A stretch of DNA of 64,000 nt, from NCBI GenBank assembly GCA_022495995.1, contig JAFEMH010002601.1, forward strand, positions 248,001-312,000, given 5' to 3'. Shown piece by piece: positions 10,471 to 20,991 of this stretch (within the stretch, counting starts at the first letter, position 1; the number at the start of each line of letters is the position of its first letter). Source of the DNA: Adenophora triphylla var. japonica (lineage: Eukaryota; Streptophyta; Magnoliopsida; Asterales; Campanulaceae). Under the pieces are notes generated by a model. It was not told the DNA's origin. It did no database searches and was given only the letters and a program-made list of their open reading frames with translations. A program made the position numbers and the translations under genes.

Positions 10471-10799
10471 TATGGAAACTGACTATCCCGTATTAATGAA
10501 AGCAATTACCTGAATGGGCTTAGCATACGCGGAGGTGAGAATATGGACTTTGGCCAATGGGACAAGCTAGCTTTCTTGGACTGGTAGAATATGTGGAATG
10601 TGAGGAAGAGGATTCATGATGAGAACTTGTAAGACTGGGTGTTCATAGGATGAATCTGATTCAGAATCTTCATCTGATGAAGAGTCAAAATAGGCAATTG
10701 TATAAATAGCAAAATCATCAGGCACATCATCAAGTGATTACAATGACTCAATGTCAGAGAGATCACCTAACTCAATTGTTTGAGATTCTAAATTAATGT

Positions 10800-11400
10800 T
10801 TGGGATTTCCACTTGTCTAGGTAATCCTTTGCAAAATGTCATTTCTTTTGACAGATATAACATTTATTAGACATTTGGCCACATTAAGATTTCTTCCTCA
10901 TGAATTTACACTTCTTTTAAAATTTTATATTTCTTCGGGAAACCTTCCTTTTTTGTCTAAACGATTCAAAGAAGCTTGATCTAGAGATTTTAATTGAGTG
11001 TGCCTTCTTCTTTGTATGGTTGCAACTACAGCTTGACTTGTCTTTGGACTTGATCTGAAGATACCAATCATCATATGTAGAACCAAGATACTTGCCAGTA
11101 CTTTCAAAATCGGCAAGGAATTTCTTTTGCTTATAAAGCTTTTCTAGAGCATTAAGTATCAACTGGTAAAGGCCACCAAGTGAGGTTTGTGCCACCATTG
11201 CATTTATTGATTCCAACACTCTGTATAGCTTCATTACCGAGCAATTCTGGAAAGGAGTTGAGAAAGACTTGTTTGAGATTGATATAATCAATTCCATGAA
11301 GGCAATAGAACTGCTGATACATGCAATTATAATGTTTTTCAAGATCCTTGTTTTGACATGAACAACATTTCATCTTCAAAAAATCTTCTCTGGCATGGAT
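10800..11400 (-). pseudogene. Pararetrovirus coat protein / zinc-finger region remnant
   Basis: Three overlapping minus frames (11342-10917, 11379-11152, 11116-10925) together trace a coat-protein C-terminal region: a segment around LPELLGNE, GGLYQLILNALEKLYKQKKF, then SKDKSSCSC with a Lys/Arg-rich tail (CNHTKKKAHSIK...KRKVSRRNIKF). Cys pairs near 11040 fit a degraded zinc-binding motif. Frame changes at about 11150 break it. Recognition is from overall pattern only. Confidence 0.5.
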
Positions 11401-11508
11401 GGTATGTTATATTGAATTTCCAATGAATTCATAATAAATTATATTCATGAATTCTTCAGGTGAGGAGCTTTTTTGAATCTATAATTGCTGATATTCTCTA
11501 AGACCAAG

Positions 11509-12816
11509 TGTAAGTGCTCCAATTTGAGTTGTTAGTATTTTCGTTAGAAAATTAACGAAAGTCCTAACATCCCTAACATTTCTAACAATTCCTAACTTTT
11601 CTAACAAAGCAAGGGTAAATTAGGAATTGCTATTTAGAGATAAACAAGGGAAAGAATCTTACAAAATGTAAAAACCCGAAATGGGTAAGCTGTAAAACAC
11701 AGCTGTTTGAGTATTTTAAAAAAATATTCCTTTTGTCTAAAGCCTGCAGCAGCATTTAATGAACAGTGCACGCTGCAGGAACCATCCGCGCGGATGAAAA
11801 TGTAATTTCCAGAGGCCTATAAATAGAGCCCCTCAGTCTCAGAAAAATGAAGACACAATTCACTCACAGCAAGCACCTTGGCGAAAATACTAGTGAAAAC
11901 AGTGAGAATTCCTTGAATTGCCACCTTTTTCTTTTGATTATTTTCCCAATTCACACTCACTAAACACTCCCAAATTCAAGCCTCAAACACAAACACAAGA
12001 AAGATAGGATACCACCATTGGTAAACCCTCCTTCTCCTTACCTTAAACCTCCCTCATCCATGCATGCATCTCATATTTCAAAGATGTAACTTGTTTGTTG
12101 GCCATCCCTTGCCCTAGATCCAAGAGGATCACCATGGAAGTTCATCTCCATGGATGATCTTCTACAAGGATCAACATTCCTTTCAAAATGTTTTTACTTA
12201 CTTGAAAACCTTTTCTTAACCTAAAAATCATTCTCATACAAAAAATCTTTATTTCAAGGTTAAATCTCCCCTTCCCAAGCAAATGAAATGCTTCAAGTCC
12301 TAATGTACCCTAAGGATGGATTGATATAGTAGATCACCACTAAACATGTTTAGTGATCACTAATCAAAGCCTAAGGAAATGGGAACAAAGCATGGATGCA
12401 AACCCCCTTTAAAATCACATTTTCCTTCTTGAGAATGTTGCTGTCCAGTAGCCTTTCTCTAAGACCTCTGTCCATTGTCTAATTTTTTGGACACAGAAAA
12501 ACTTGGAATTTGGAGTTGACTACAAAATACTTTTTGTAGACAACATCCATAGGATTCCAGGAATATTTTTATTTTATTTTTTACGTTAGTCTAACTCCCT
12601 TTCTCAAATTATTTTCCAAAAGTTAGTTTAGCAGTCTCTGGAAATCCAGATTCCATATCTGTGATTTCCAGAAGGTTTTGGTCCCTCAAATCATCTCCAA
12701 TCATAAAAATATTTTACAGTCACCTTATATAAGATGTTTTGAACAACTTTCATTCTCTATTTTTCCTCAGATTCTGAAGTTTTAAAACCCTTAAATCCAT
12801 TTTAAAATCAAGTGTC
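11509..12816 (+). repeat. Truncated Tat-family LTR (copy A)
   Basis: Begins TGTAAGTGCTCCAATTTGAG like the LTRs at 12817 and 32404 and runs 1308 bp before stopping at AAATCAAGTGTC, where copy B starts directly. About 390 bp of the LTR 3' end is missing. It contains the palindrome CATCCGCGCGGATG (11783-11796), the dyad CCTGCAGC/GCTGCAGG (11743-11779) and the TATA box TATAAATAG (11818-11826). It replaces the pararetrovirus at 11508. Confidence 0.9.
11783..11826 (+). promoter_or_regulatory. Palindrome plus TATA box in LTR copy A
   Basis: A 14-bp perfect palindrome, CATCCGCGCGGATG (11783-11796), is followed 21 bases later by TATAAATAG (11818-11826), the likely LTR core promoter. The flanking dyad CCTGCAGC (11743-11750) and GCTGCAGG (11772-11779) lies just upstream. 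Confidence 0.7.
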
Positions 12817-14066
12817 TGTAAGTGCTCCAATTTGAGTTGTTAGTATTTTCGTTAGAAAATTAACGAAAGTCCTAACATCCCTAAAATTTATAACAATTCC
12901 TAACTTTTCTAACAAAGTAAGGGTAAATTAGGGATTGCTATTTAAAGTTAAACAAGGGAAATAATCTTACAAAATGTAAAAAAATGTAAAAACCCGAAAT
13001 GGGTAAGTCAGTAAACAACAAACATGTGGAGTATTTTGAAAAAATATTCCTTGTGTCCAAAGCCTGCAGCTGCATTTAATGAACAGTGCACGTTGCAGGA
13101 ACCCTCCGCGCGGATACAAATGTAAATTTCAGAGGCCTATAAATTGAGCCCCCCAGTCTCAGAAAAACCATGAACAACAACTCACTCACAGCACCTTGGC
13201 GAAAATATTATAGAAAACAGTGGGAATTCCCTTGAATTGCCACCTTTTTCTTAATCATTTTCCCAAATTTCACTCACTAAACACTCTCAAATTCAAGCCT
13301 CAAACTCAAAAATCAAGGGAAGATAGGTATAACCTCCTTTTCCCTACCCTAAATCTCTCTCATCCATGCATGCATTTCAAACTCTAAAGATGTAATTTGT
13401 TCATCAACTTGGTGTTCATCCTTGCTTGACCTAAAAATATAGTCACCTTGAAATAAATTTCCATGGATGACCATTTAAAAGGTCCAAATCATTTCTTCTT
13501 ACTTGAAAACATTTTCTTAACCTAATAATCATTTTCATACATAAAATCTTGATTTCAAAGTTAAATCTCCCCTTCCCAAGCAAATGAAGTGCTTTAAGTC
13601 CTAATGTACCCTAAGGATGGCTTGATATAGTAGATCACCACTAAAATATTTAGTGATCACTAATCAAAGCCTAAGGAAATTGGGACAAAGCATGGATGCA
13701 AACCCCCTAAAAATCACATTTTCCCTCTTGAGAATGTTGCTGTCCAGTAGCCTTTCTCTAAGACCTCTGTCCATTGTCTAATTTTTTGGACACAGAAAAA
13801 CATGGAATTTGGTGTTTACTACAAAATACTTTTTGTAGCCAACATCCATAGGATTTCAGACGTATTTTTTCTTTATTTTTTCGTCAGTATAACTCCCTTT
13901 TTCAAATTATTTTCCAAAAGTCAGTTTATCAGTCTCTGTAAGTCCAGATTGCACATCTGTGATTTCCAGAAGGTTTTGGTCCACCAAATCATCTCCAATC
14001 ATAAAAATATTTTTAAGTCATCTTATTTAAGATGTTTTGAACAACTTTCATTCTCTGACATTCCTC

Positions 14067-14071
14067 ATAAT
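14067..14071. repeat. Target-site duplication ATAAT (left)
   Basis: ATAAT here matches ATAAT at 16778-16782, on either side of the Copia LTR element; a 5-bp duplication made on insertion. Confidence 0.9.
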
Positions 14072-14599
14072 TGTTGGTTTAGGAGTCCTAAACTACAAGG
14101 AAAAAGGGGCTAAGTCGGAGGAGTCTTTGGTGAGATCAAAGGAGGATTCAAAACGGAGAAGGAGTCTGAACACGGCTGGGAGGAGCGCGAGGCGGGCGCC
14201 TGGTCTGGCCGAGGCGGGCGCCTCAAGGGCCGAGGTTTTGGGCTTGGTCTGTCCTTCGCGAGGCGGCCGCATGGAAGGCTTGAGGCGGGCGCCTCAAGCA
14301 TGGCCGAGTTCTGGGCTTCGATTTGTTTCCTTGTTTGATTGTAACTCTTCTTAAATTAGATTTAGGGTTTCCTTGTAACTATATAAGCATAATTTCGGCC
14401 TAGAACACATTGTAGCAACATATTAGAGAGACTAATAACATATTGGCTTGGCAATTGCCCCCGGACGTAGTTCACGAGTTGGTGAATGAACCGGGTAAAC
14501 AACTCTTGTGTTCTTGTGTGTGATTGTTTCTTTCTTGTACGTGTGGGTGTGTTAATTTCTTTGTGTTGATTGCAAACGGAGAGCACCAATTTCACAACA
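14072..14599 (+). repeat. Copia 5' LTR
   Basis: TGTTGGTTTAGG to TTTCACAACA, 528 bp. The U3 region has GC-rich dyads GAGGCGGGCGCCTC at 14211-14224 and 14282-14295 (the latter extends to GCTTGAGGCG/CGCCTCAAGC) and a NotI-type GCGGCCGC. The TATA-like CTATATAAGC lies near 14378. Confidence 0.92.
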
Positions 14600-14601
14600 A
14601 C

Positions 14602-14613
14602 TGGTATCAGAGC
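14602..14613 (+). promoter_or_regulatory. Primer-binding site, initiator tRNA-Met
   Basis: TGGTATCAGAGC two bases after the 5' LTR, the standard plant Copia primer site. Confidence 0.93.
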
Positions 14614-14695
14614 TTTGGTTCGGAGGATTCAAAATTCTTTCATTAGTTGATTAATTTTGAATCGCGTTCTTGGGGATTTTGGTGAAGCAGTCAAG

Positions 14696-16128
14696 ATGAA
14701 GAACCATATCGAGAAATTCAGCGGTGTGAATTTCACGTTTTGGAAGACAAGGATTGAAGACTACCTTTATTGTAAGGATCTTCATAAGCCCTTGAAGGAG
14801 AAGCCCGAAGACATGTCACAAGGGGATTGGGAGGTGTTGGATCGGAAGGCGTTAGGAGCGGTAAGGAGTGCCCTAACCGACGACGTTGCACGGAACGCTA
14901 TGGAGGCCAAGACAACGGTGGAGTTGCTACAAACGCTGTCGGACATGTATGAGAAGCCGTCGAATATCAATAAGGTGCATTTGATAAAGAGGTTTGCGAA
15001 TGCGAAGATGTCAGAGGGCGAACGGCGGCAAGTCATATCGGCAATTTCAAAGGTATGGTGGACCAATTGAAAAGTGTTGATATTACTTTCTCCGATGAAG
15101 TGCTAGCTTGTTTTCTTCTAAAATCATTGCCTGATAGTTGGGAGGTTACTGTCACAACGATTAGTACGTCGAAAACGGCATTGGTGTATACGGAGGTTAG
15201 AGATCTCATCCTGCAAGAGGAGTTGCGAAGGAAAGAGAAAAGGGGAGAATCGTCCGTAGATGGGGCTGCACTTAGGGTGGAGAGAAAAAGGGGAGGACCT
15301 AAGGGGAAAAAGGTCAAGTGCTACAATTGTGGTGAATTGGGGCACATCAGTTATGATTGTCCGGGAAAAAGTGGTGGTGCGCACGTGGTGGATGATGGTG
15401 GTGATGTATTAATCCTAGGGGAGGAGCAGTCGGGTGAAGATTGGGTGTTGGATTCTGGAGCTTCTTGTCATGCTAGTGGGGATGCGGAATCAATGAGGCA
15501 TTACAAAACCGGAGATTTTGGGGTTCTCTATCTTGGTGATGGTCAACCATTGAAGATCAAAGGTAAGGGGGATGTAATGATGAAGACACCTAATGGGGCT
15601 GTTTTACAACTACACGACGTGATGCATGTTCCGGATTTGAGGAGAAGGGTGATTTCTGTGGGACAACTTGACAGTGAAGGGTATGGTGTTTCTTTCATTG
15701 GTGGGTCTTGGGAAGTCACAAAAGGGGCTAAGGTGTTGGCTCATGGGGTTAAGGGGAAGACGTTGTACTCTACCTACAATGTCGGTTTTCGTTCCGGTGG
15801 GAGCAAGAGGCTTAAGAACCGGCCTGTTGGTGTAAAAAGGGGAGACATCAAGAAACGGTATGTTGGGGAGGACACAAAGTTGATCAACGCGGTGTGGATG
15901 TCCAAGGGCCCTAACAGAGAGCGGTTTCAGACCAAGAACAGTCAATGCAAGAAACAAGGTGTGTCCAAGTTTCAAGGGGAGGCATTGCGAGGAAGGTGGG
16001 TCTGGAGGGAGAAGGCGAAGTTAGACTTGCGGGGAGAAATCAAGGTAGAAGCTGATTTGGGGAGGCAAGAACGATCTAACACGGGGAGGTTGAAACGTCG
16101 CTTGGTTTCAACTCGCCTTAGTACTTGA
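14696..16128 (+). pseudogene. Copia gag-protease with frameshift, no integrase or RT
   Basis: Starts at ATG 14696 (MKNHIEKFSGVNFTFWKTRI). The first frame ends at 15070; the second (15055-16128) continues as MVDQLKSVDITFSDEVLACF, so one frameshift near 15030-15050 separates the Gag halves. The zinc knuckle CYNCGELGHISYDC is at about residues 88-101 of the second frame. The protease motif WVLDSGASCHAS follows at about residues 130-141, then a pre-integrase-like segment to about residue 245. After that the frame runs into an Arg/Lys-rich tail unlike integrase, marking the internal deletion. Gag would package RNA; the protease would cleave it. Without repair of the frameshift neither is made as a fusion. 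The codon context and near-identical LTRs suggest recent activity supplied in trans. Confidence 0.85.
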
Positions 16129-16249
16129 GGAGAGGTGAGGTAGTGTCAAGCCAATATGGATGAGGGGGAAATGTGTTCGAAGGTCTTTACTCCGTGGTGG
16201 GAGTTGATGGGTGATTCTATGTTTGTTAGTTTAGTCTCCGGTGGGAGAT

Positions 16250-16777
16250 TGTTGGTTTAGGAGTCCTAAACTACAAGGAAAAAGGGGCTAAGTCGGAGGA
16301 GTCTTTGGTGAGATCAAAGGAGGATTCAAAACGGAGAAGGAGTCTGAACACGGCTGGGAGGAGCGCGAGGCGGGCGCACAGTGCAGCCGAGGCGGGCGCC
16401 TCGGGGCCGAGGTTTTGGGCTTGGTCTGTCCTTCGCGAGGCGGCCGCATGGAAGGCTTCGAGGCGGGCGCCTCAAGCATGGCCGAGTTACAGGCTTCGAT
16501 TTGTTTCCTTGTTTGATTGTAACTCTTCTTAAATTAGATTTAGGGTTTCCTTGTAACTATATAAGCATAATTTCGGCCTAGAACACATTGTAGCAACATA
16601 TTAGAGAGACTAATAACATATTGGCTTGGCAATTGCCCCCGGACGTAGTTCACGAGTTGGTGAATGAACCGGGTAAACAACTCTTGTGTTCTTGTGTGTG
16701 ATTGTTTCTTTCTTGTACGTGTGGGTGTGTTAATTTCTTTGTGTTGATTGCAAACGGAGAGCACCAATTTCACAACA
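16250..16777 (+). repeat. Copia 3' LTR
   Basis: Same 528-bp length as the 5' LTR and apparently identical except in the dyad-rich segment (about 16377-16495). Followed by the ATAAT duplication at 16778-16782. GGTGGGAGAT just upstream is the polypurine tract. Confidence 0.92.
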
Positions 16778-16984
16778 ATAATCTGAAGTTTTAAAGCTCT
16801 TAAATCCATTTCAAAATCAAGTGTCCACTGTCTTTTTCATTCTGGCAGAATTGATTTTCAACTTCAAGGAGTCTTTTGAGTACCAAAATTCAACCCTAAA
16901 ATCATACCAAAAATCATGGGACTTGTTTAATGTCTAATAAAGAGTTCTCAATTTTTAGTTCTCTCAGTTTACATTTATTTTAAC

Positions 16985-17024
<40 letters not shown>

Positions 17025-17229
17025 TGGTTTCAAATTAGGAAGACTCTTTTTACGAGGCATTCCGGGTGAACCCTAACGTTCTTCCCGGAGTGTAACATGA
17101 CCTCCGAACCCAAATCTCTAATCTCGGGCATTTTTCAAAGTTTTTGCCCTTAAAATAAAAATGGCGTGGCGACTCCCGTTTTGTTGATTTTTAAAAAAGA
17201 AAAATCGCGGCGGCGGCACATCATCACAG

Positions 17230-17247
17230 TGGCGACTCCGCTGGGGA
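17230..17247 (+). promoter_or_regulatory. Tat primer-binding site, tRNA-Arg type
   Basis: TGGCGACTCCGCTGGGGA one base after the LTR, complementary to the 3' end of plant tRNA-Arg (anticodon ACG) as I know it. Confidence 0.8.
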
Positions 17248-18471
17248 GTAAAAAATGAGCTTTATCTTTTTCAAAAAATAAATCTTTTTCAAAAAAAAAA
17301 AGAGAAAAGCTTTTGTGGGTCAAACTTCCGTCCCGGCATTTGAAACCATTTGTACTGTGTGTGTGTTGGTTTTGCACATTTCGTGTTGTTTTGACTGTCC
17401 CGGAAAAATCGGTATTTTGACTGTCGGAATCATTTTCCTAACTGTTTGAATTTTGTGCCTATGTGCTTATGTGTTTATTTGCTTTCAAAAAAAAAATTTT
17501 AAAAAAATTCAAAAAGAACAAAAAAAAAAAAAAAAAAGATTTAAAAAAAAATGATTTTCAAAAAAAAAAAAAGATTTTCAAAAAAAAAAAAATCAATCGT
17601 TTTTTGCATGCATCATTCTCTTTAAGACACATGTGAAAATTTCTATTTTACTCAGAAAAAGAAGATAGACTGCTTGCACACTATGCGAACTTGGCCTTAC
17701 ACTGCACACTACGTCCTTAACCGGGAAATCCCAAGAGTGTACTCGCTTCTGGCCTTATTACGTCTCTCGGTGCGAGCACGGGACAACCCAAACATCCCTT
17801 GGAGCCTCGTGTCGACCATGCACTTGTCCGTGACACACTTTGTCCGAGACCCGGTTGGTTTTTAGTCTGGTCCGTGTCATGCCCGGTCTGTGTATACACC
17901 TTTCCTTTCAAGCCTTAGTCGGCATACCAAGTCAATATCTTTCGGGGACCCTAATCAGTCGAAGTCATGCCGGTTTTCCGCCGCAAACTTTGACCAGATA
18001 TCACTGACGCCTTAACTTTGACTTTGACTAGCACAACTTATGCACCGACTCCCGGCATGACACTGAGTCATCAAGGATTAATGATTATTTCATGTCTAAT
18101 TACGGCCTAACTAACGACGGGTAAAGATCAATTATGGACGTTTATCATTCCGAGCCATGCCGACTTTTCGTCAAGCCCTCCGGACATGATCTTGACCTTT
18201 GACGTCAGCTTTGTCCGTAATTTACATCGAATGCTCGTTAAGACTAGATTACCCCCCAGACTTTAGGATCGTTTTTCTTTTCGGTCGGTGGGACCCGCTT
18301 TCCCTACGGAACCCTTGTTCGAGGTTACAGGTTGAGGGCCCGCAGGCGTAGTGATGGGGCCCACTGATCCAGGAATCAGAGTAGTTTGCGAAAAAGAAGG
18401 GCAATCTTTTCCAACCGATTAGGTTAATAAAATACGTTTTAAGTAAACAAGATCAAATAACTGCATGTTGC
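17248..18471 (+). other. Tat leader
   Basis: About 1.2 kb without a convincing gene. It holds long adenine runs (17480-17590) and a C/T-rich section leading to the first ATG at 18472. Probably the untranslated leader with packaging signals, by position only. Confidence 0.55.
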
Positions 18472-19695
18472 ATGAGCCCTAAGCCCAAACACCTATCCTC
18501 CTTCACTCCCAAATATCTGAACCCTCGTGTCTTTCCCCCCGTAGTTCCTCACAAAGCTTGGTTTCGGGCGCCGGGTCACCGTTTGATCAGTTGGGAAGAG
18601 TCAAGCGCATCGTCAGCTTCACCATTTGTTCCGACTCCGGATTTCAGAATGTCTGCATCAGCTGGTAATGATGGGGACAACATCACTCCGCCCCCTGGGA
18701 TCCCTCAGACAGATCAACATTGGATCCGGTTGGTAGAACAGATGAGACTGCGACATGAAGCTCAAATGAACAACCTTCTGGGGGCCTTCAGGAGCCATGG
18801 TTTGGCTGTCAGTCTCAATCCCGACGACACTTTTACCATAAAGAATGAAGAAATTCCTACTCCCACTCTCAATCGTCCCGGGATACCACCCTCGGCTTCC
18901 TATGCCACCACCGCAGGAACTCCCGCCCGTCGACTTACAGGTCAGCTAGCTACCAAACAGAAATTCAAAGCGCCACCATTCCAACAGCAGTCAAGGATGG
19001 ATCATTTCGGTATGCCTCAGCAGCCATCGGGCATCCCCTCTCAAGATGATACCGGTCCTGCAAACATCAGTAGAGAGAATGAAGATTGGGGAACAACGAA
19101 GGAAATGTGGTTAGCCATCAGGGCTCTTGAGGAACGCCAGAATAAACAGCAGGCCTGGATCGAAGAAGCCACACGTCATTTCGGAACATTGGCAATCCCC
19201 CAACTGACTGGGGCTCCCCTAAAGGACAAATATGTGCCTGTTGCCCCTCATTACTCGGCAGAATCCAACCATTTGCTTCCTGGTGAGCCCAACAGTAAAT
19301 CTCCCCAGACTGGTTCAGCTCAGAGTCATTCTAACACAGCTCAACCCAAGGTCCCAAATCCACCACCAGTTGCCGAGCACATTTGGTGGGATATCTGTGA
19401 CTGCCCCGATTGCCTCGAAAGGGACTATCAAGATTGGATAAGCGAGGACCGCCCACCTAAGAAGAAGAAAGCTTCCTCCCAGCAGAAATTGAAAGAAAGG
19501 TTCGAAGCCGGTGATACCAGTGTGGGTACACTCGGAGAGCCATCCGGAAGGTTCGATTACTACGTGCTCTACTACTCAGTCCTCCCTTCCTCCGGACCCT
19601 GCCGCTCTAGAACAAACAGGGTTAGAAGGCCGAAAAGTCCCGTCGACAACAGAGTTCAGACTCTGGGACACAAGAGTACCTTAGATCTCAGGTAA
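18472..19695 (+). pseudogene. Tat gag / ORF1 (407 aa), capsid core missing
   Basis: An open frame from ATG 18472. The N-terminal 200 residues are Pro/Ser/Gln-rich; residues about 208-235 form a Glu/Gln-rich possible helix (TKEMWLAIRALEERQNKQQA). A Cys-containing segment WWDICDCPDCLERDYQDW lies near residues 305-322, then a basic KKKKASSQQKLKERF. The usual Tat capsid core and zinc knuckle are not seen, and protease starts only 280 bases later, so I infer an internal deletion. Downstream 19696-19974 reads as the missing linker with stops. Identity as Tat ORF1/gag rests on position and context rather than motif. Confidence 0.6.
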
Positions 19696-19974
19696 TTTCA
19701 CTGCCACCTTAAGCCTAATCCCCTGCGGAATCAGCCAAGGTTCAATTTGTCCAACTTCCGAGCACGTACAGGCAAAGAAAGATCAAAGCCAGTCTGGCAC
19801 TCACACTCAATCAATGTGCTGGCCAAGGGTGGCAACCGCCACAAATAGCCTAAACACAGCCTTGAAGCCTCAGCAAAAGCTCTACCTCGCAAAAGAAAGA
19901 CAGGAAACGGATGGCTTGATGACTCTCCTTCTCCGGATAGAGACCAAATCTATGATCCCCTGATATATGGTAGT

Positions 19975-20910
19975 ATGATCACCTTCTGCGACGAAGACCT
20001 GCCAAGAGACGCCTCCGGGCACAATGAAGCCTTGTACATCACTCTCCGGCTCAACACCATATCACTCCCCGGGGTATTGGTGGATAACGGATCAGCCTTT
20101 AACGTCCTTCCCCTCAGCATGATGCGGGCCCTACGCATCAATGAAAGGTACATGATCCCATCTATCCATCCTGTCAAGGCCTACGACGGCACGTCTCATC
20201 CTATCCTGGGGACGGTGACTCTGGAGCTCTGGTTCGAAACCCAAATGGTGCCAGTAAAATTCCATGTAATGGATATTCAGTCTGAATTCACAGCTCTATT
20301 GGGATGCCCTTGGCTATATCACATGAAAGTCATAGCTTCCACTCTCCATCAATGCATCAAGTTCATTAACCATCAGGGAGACCTCGAAGTCATCCGAGGA
20401 GACAGTTTCCTCATAGGGAACGAAGCCGAAATAGCAGTCAAGCGTGCCCGCAGCCAGAGACTGGGGCTACCTCCTTCAAATCAACCAAGGGACCATCGGG
20501 GCAAGTCTCATCAGAATCCCTCAGAGTCCAGTGATGCTAACTATGTCAGCGTACTTGAACAGGCAGACCCTGAAGCAGTCCGATACATCAAGTTCAATTG
20601 CCGTTTCCAACACTTGGGGGCAGACTGGAAAGAAACACTGAGCATCGCCATGATGCAGGCACATAAACCCCCAGTCCCCAATCGAAGATTTATCAGCATT
20701 CTTCAAGTCAACTCTCTGGCCCAGCCATGCAAGGAAATCTTTGTGATAAAAGTCAACGAGCACCGTCATACTCGTATTGAATGCATGACAGTTGTGTGGG
20801 ATGTCTTACAAGAGGGATTACCCACCAAACCCTTCCTCTCGAGTATGGGGCATGAGGTTTTCTTAGAAGCTCCAGCAACACAGCAAGGTTCAAGATGCCC
20901 TTATGTCTAG
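19975..20910 (+). pseudogene. Tat retropepsin (protease) frame, 311 aa
   Basis: Begins MITFCDEDLPRDASGHNEAL, a standard lead-in to Tat proteases. The active-site region LVDNGSAFNVLPLSMM is at about residues 35-50 (D-N-G in place of D-T/S-G, which occurs in Tat). The core motif TALLGCPWLYHMKVIASTLH is at about residues 105-124, typical of Tat. The frame ends at TAG 20908-20910, where the polyprotein should continue to reverse transcriptase. The true start lies further upstream in the polyprotein; the ATG is arbitrary. Confidence 0.85.
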
Positions 20911-20991
20911 ATTGAGCAACCAAACGACAACAAATCAGGACTCTCCGGGGTCGAGAATGCAGCCTATCCGCAAGCAGATCCTTACATTCAT

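Larger units (their letters stand above)
7499..11508 (-). mobile_element. Endogenous pararetrovirus (caulimovirid, florendovirus-like), decayed and rearranged
   Basis: On minus, in viral order: coat protein/zinc-finger region (about 11400-10800), protease and start of reverse transcriptase (10470-9739), rest of reverse transcriptase and RNase H with stops (9738-8820), a C-terminal frame (8734-8084), then an AT-rich intergenic region with a TATA-like stretch and short tandem repeats (8083-7531). The RT carries YIDD (9550-9567). There is no integrase and no LTR, as expected for Caulimoviridae. The left end (7499-7530) repeats an RNase H-region sequence also present at 8832-8863, showing rearrangement. 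The right end is cut by a Tat LTR at 11509. No intact gene is present; this is an old copy in the plant genome. Confidence 0.75.
14072..16777 (+). mobile_element. Young non-autonomous Copia element (gag-protease only)
   Basis: Two 528-bp LTRs (14072-14599 and 16250-16777) flanked by ATAAT duplications, an initiator-Met primer site (14602-14613), a gag-protease region and a polypurine-like GGTGGGAGAT before the 3' LTR. Integrase and reverse transcriptase are absent: the internal region is only 1650 bp. This is the layout of a terminal-repeat element with gag domain, which would depend on pol from a relative. Long stretches of the two LTRs look identical, implying a recent insertion, yet block differences cluster in one GC-rich segment (see findings). 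Confidence 0.92.
12817..17228 (+). repeat. Tat 5' LTR (copy B), split by a Copia insertion
   Basis: Starts TGTAAGTGCTCC and ends ATCATCACA. Without the 2.7 kb insertion it is about 1.7 kb, matching the LTR at 32404-34106. Palindrome TCCGCGCGGA at 13105-13114 and TATAAAT at 13138-13144. A (CA)n run at 16987-17022 is longer than in the 3' LTR. Confidence 0.9.

Noticed and set aside
17674..17911. Overlapping frames in the Tat leader
   Set aside because: No similarity to gag or any family; on both strands at once, so likely chance.
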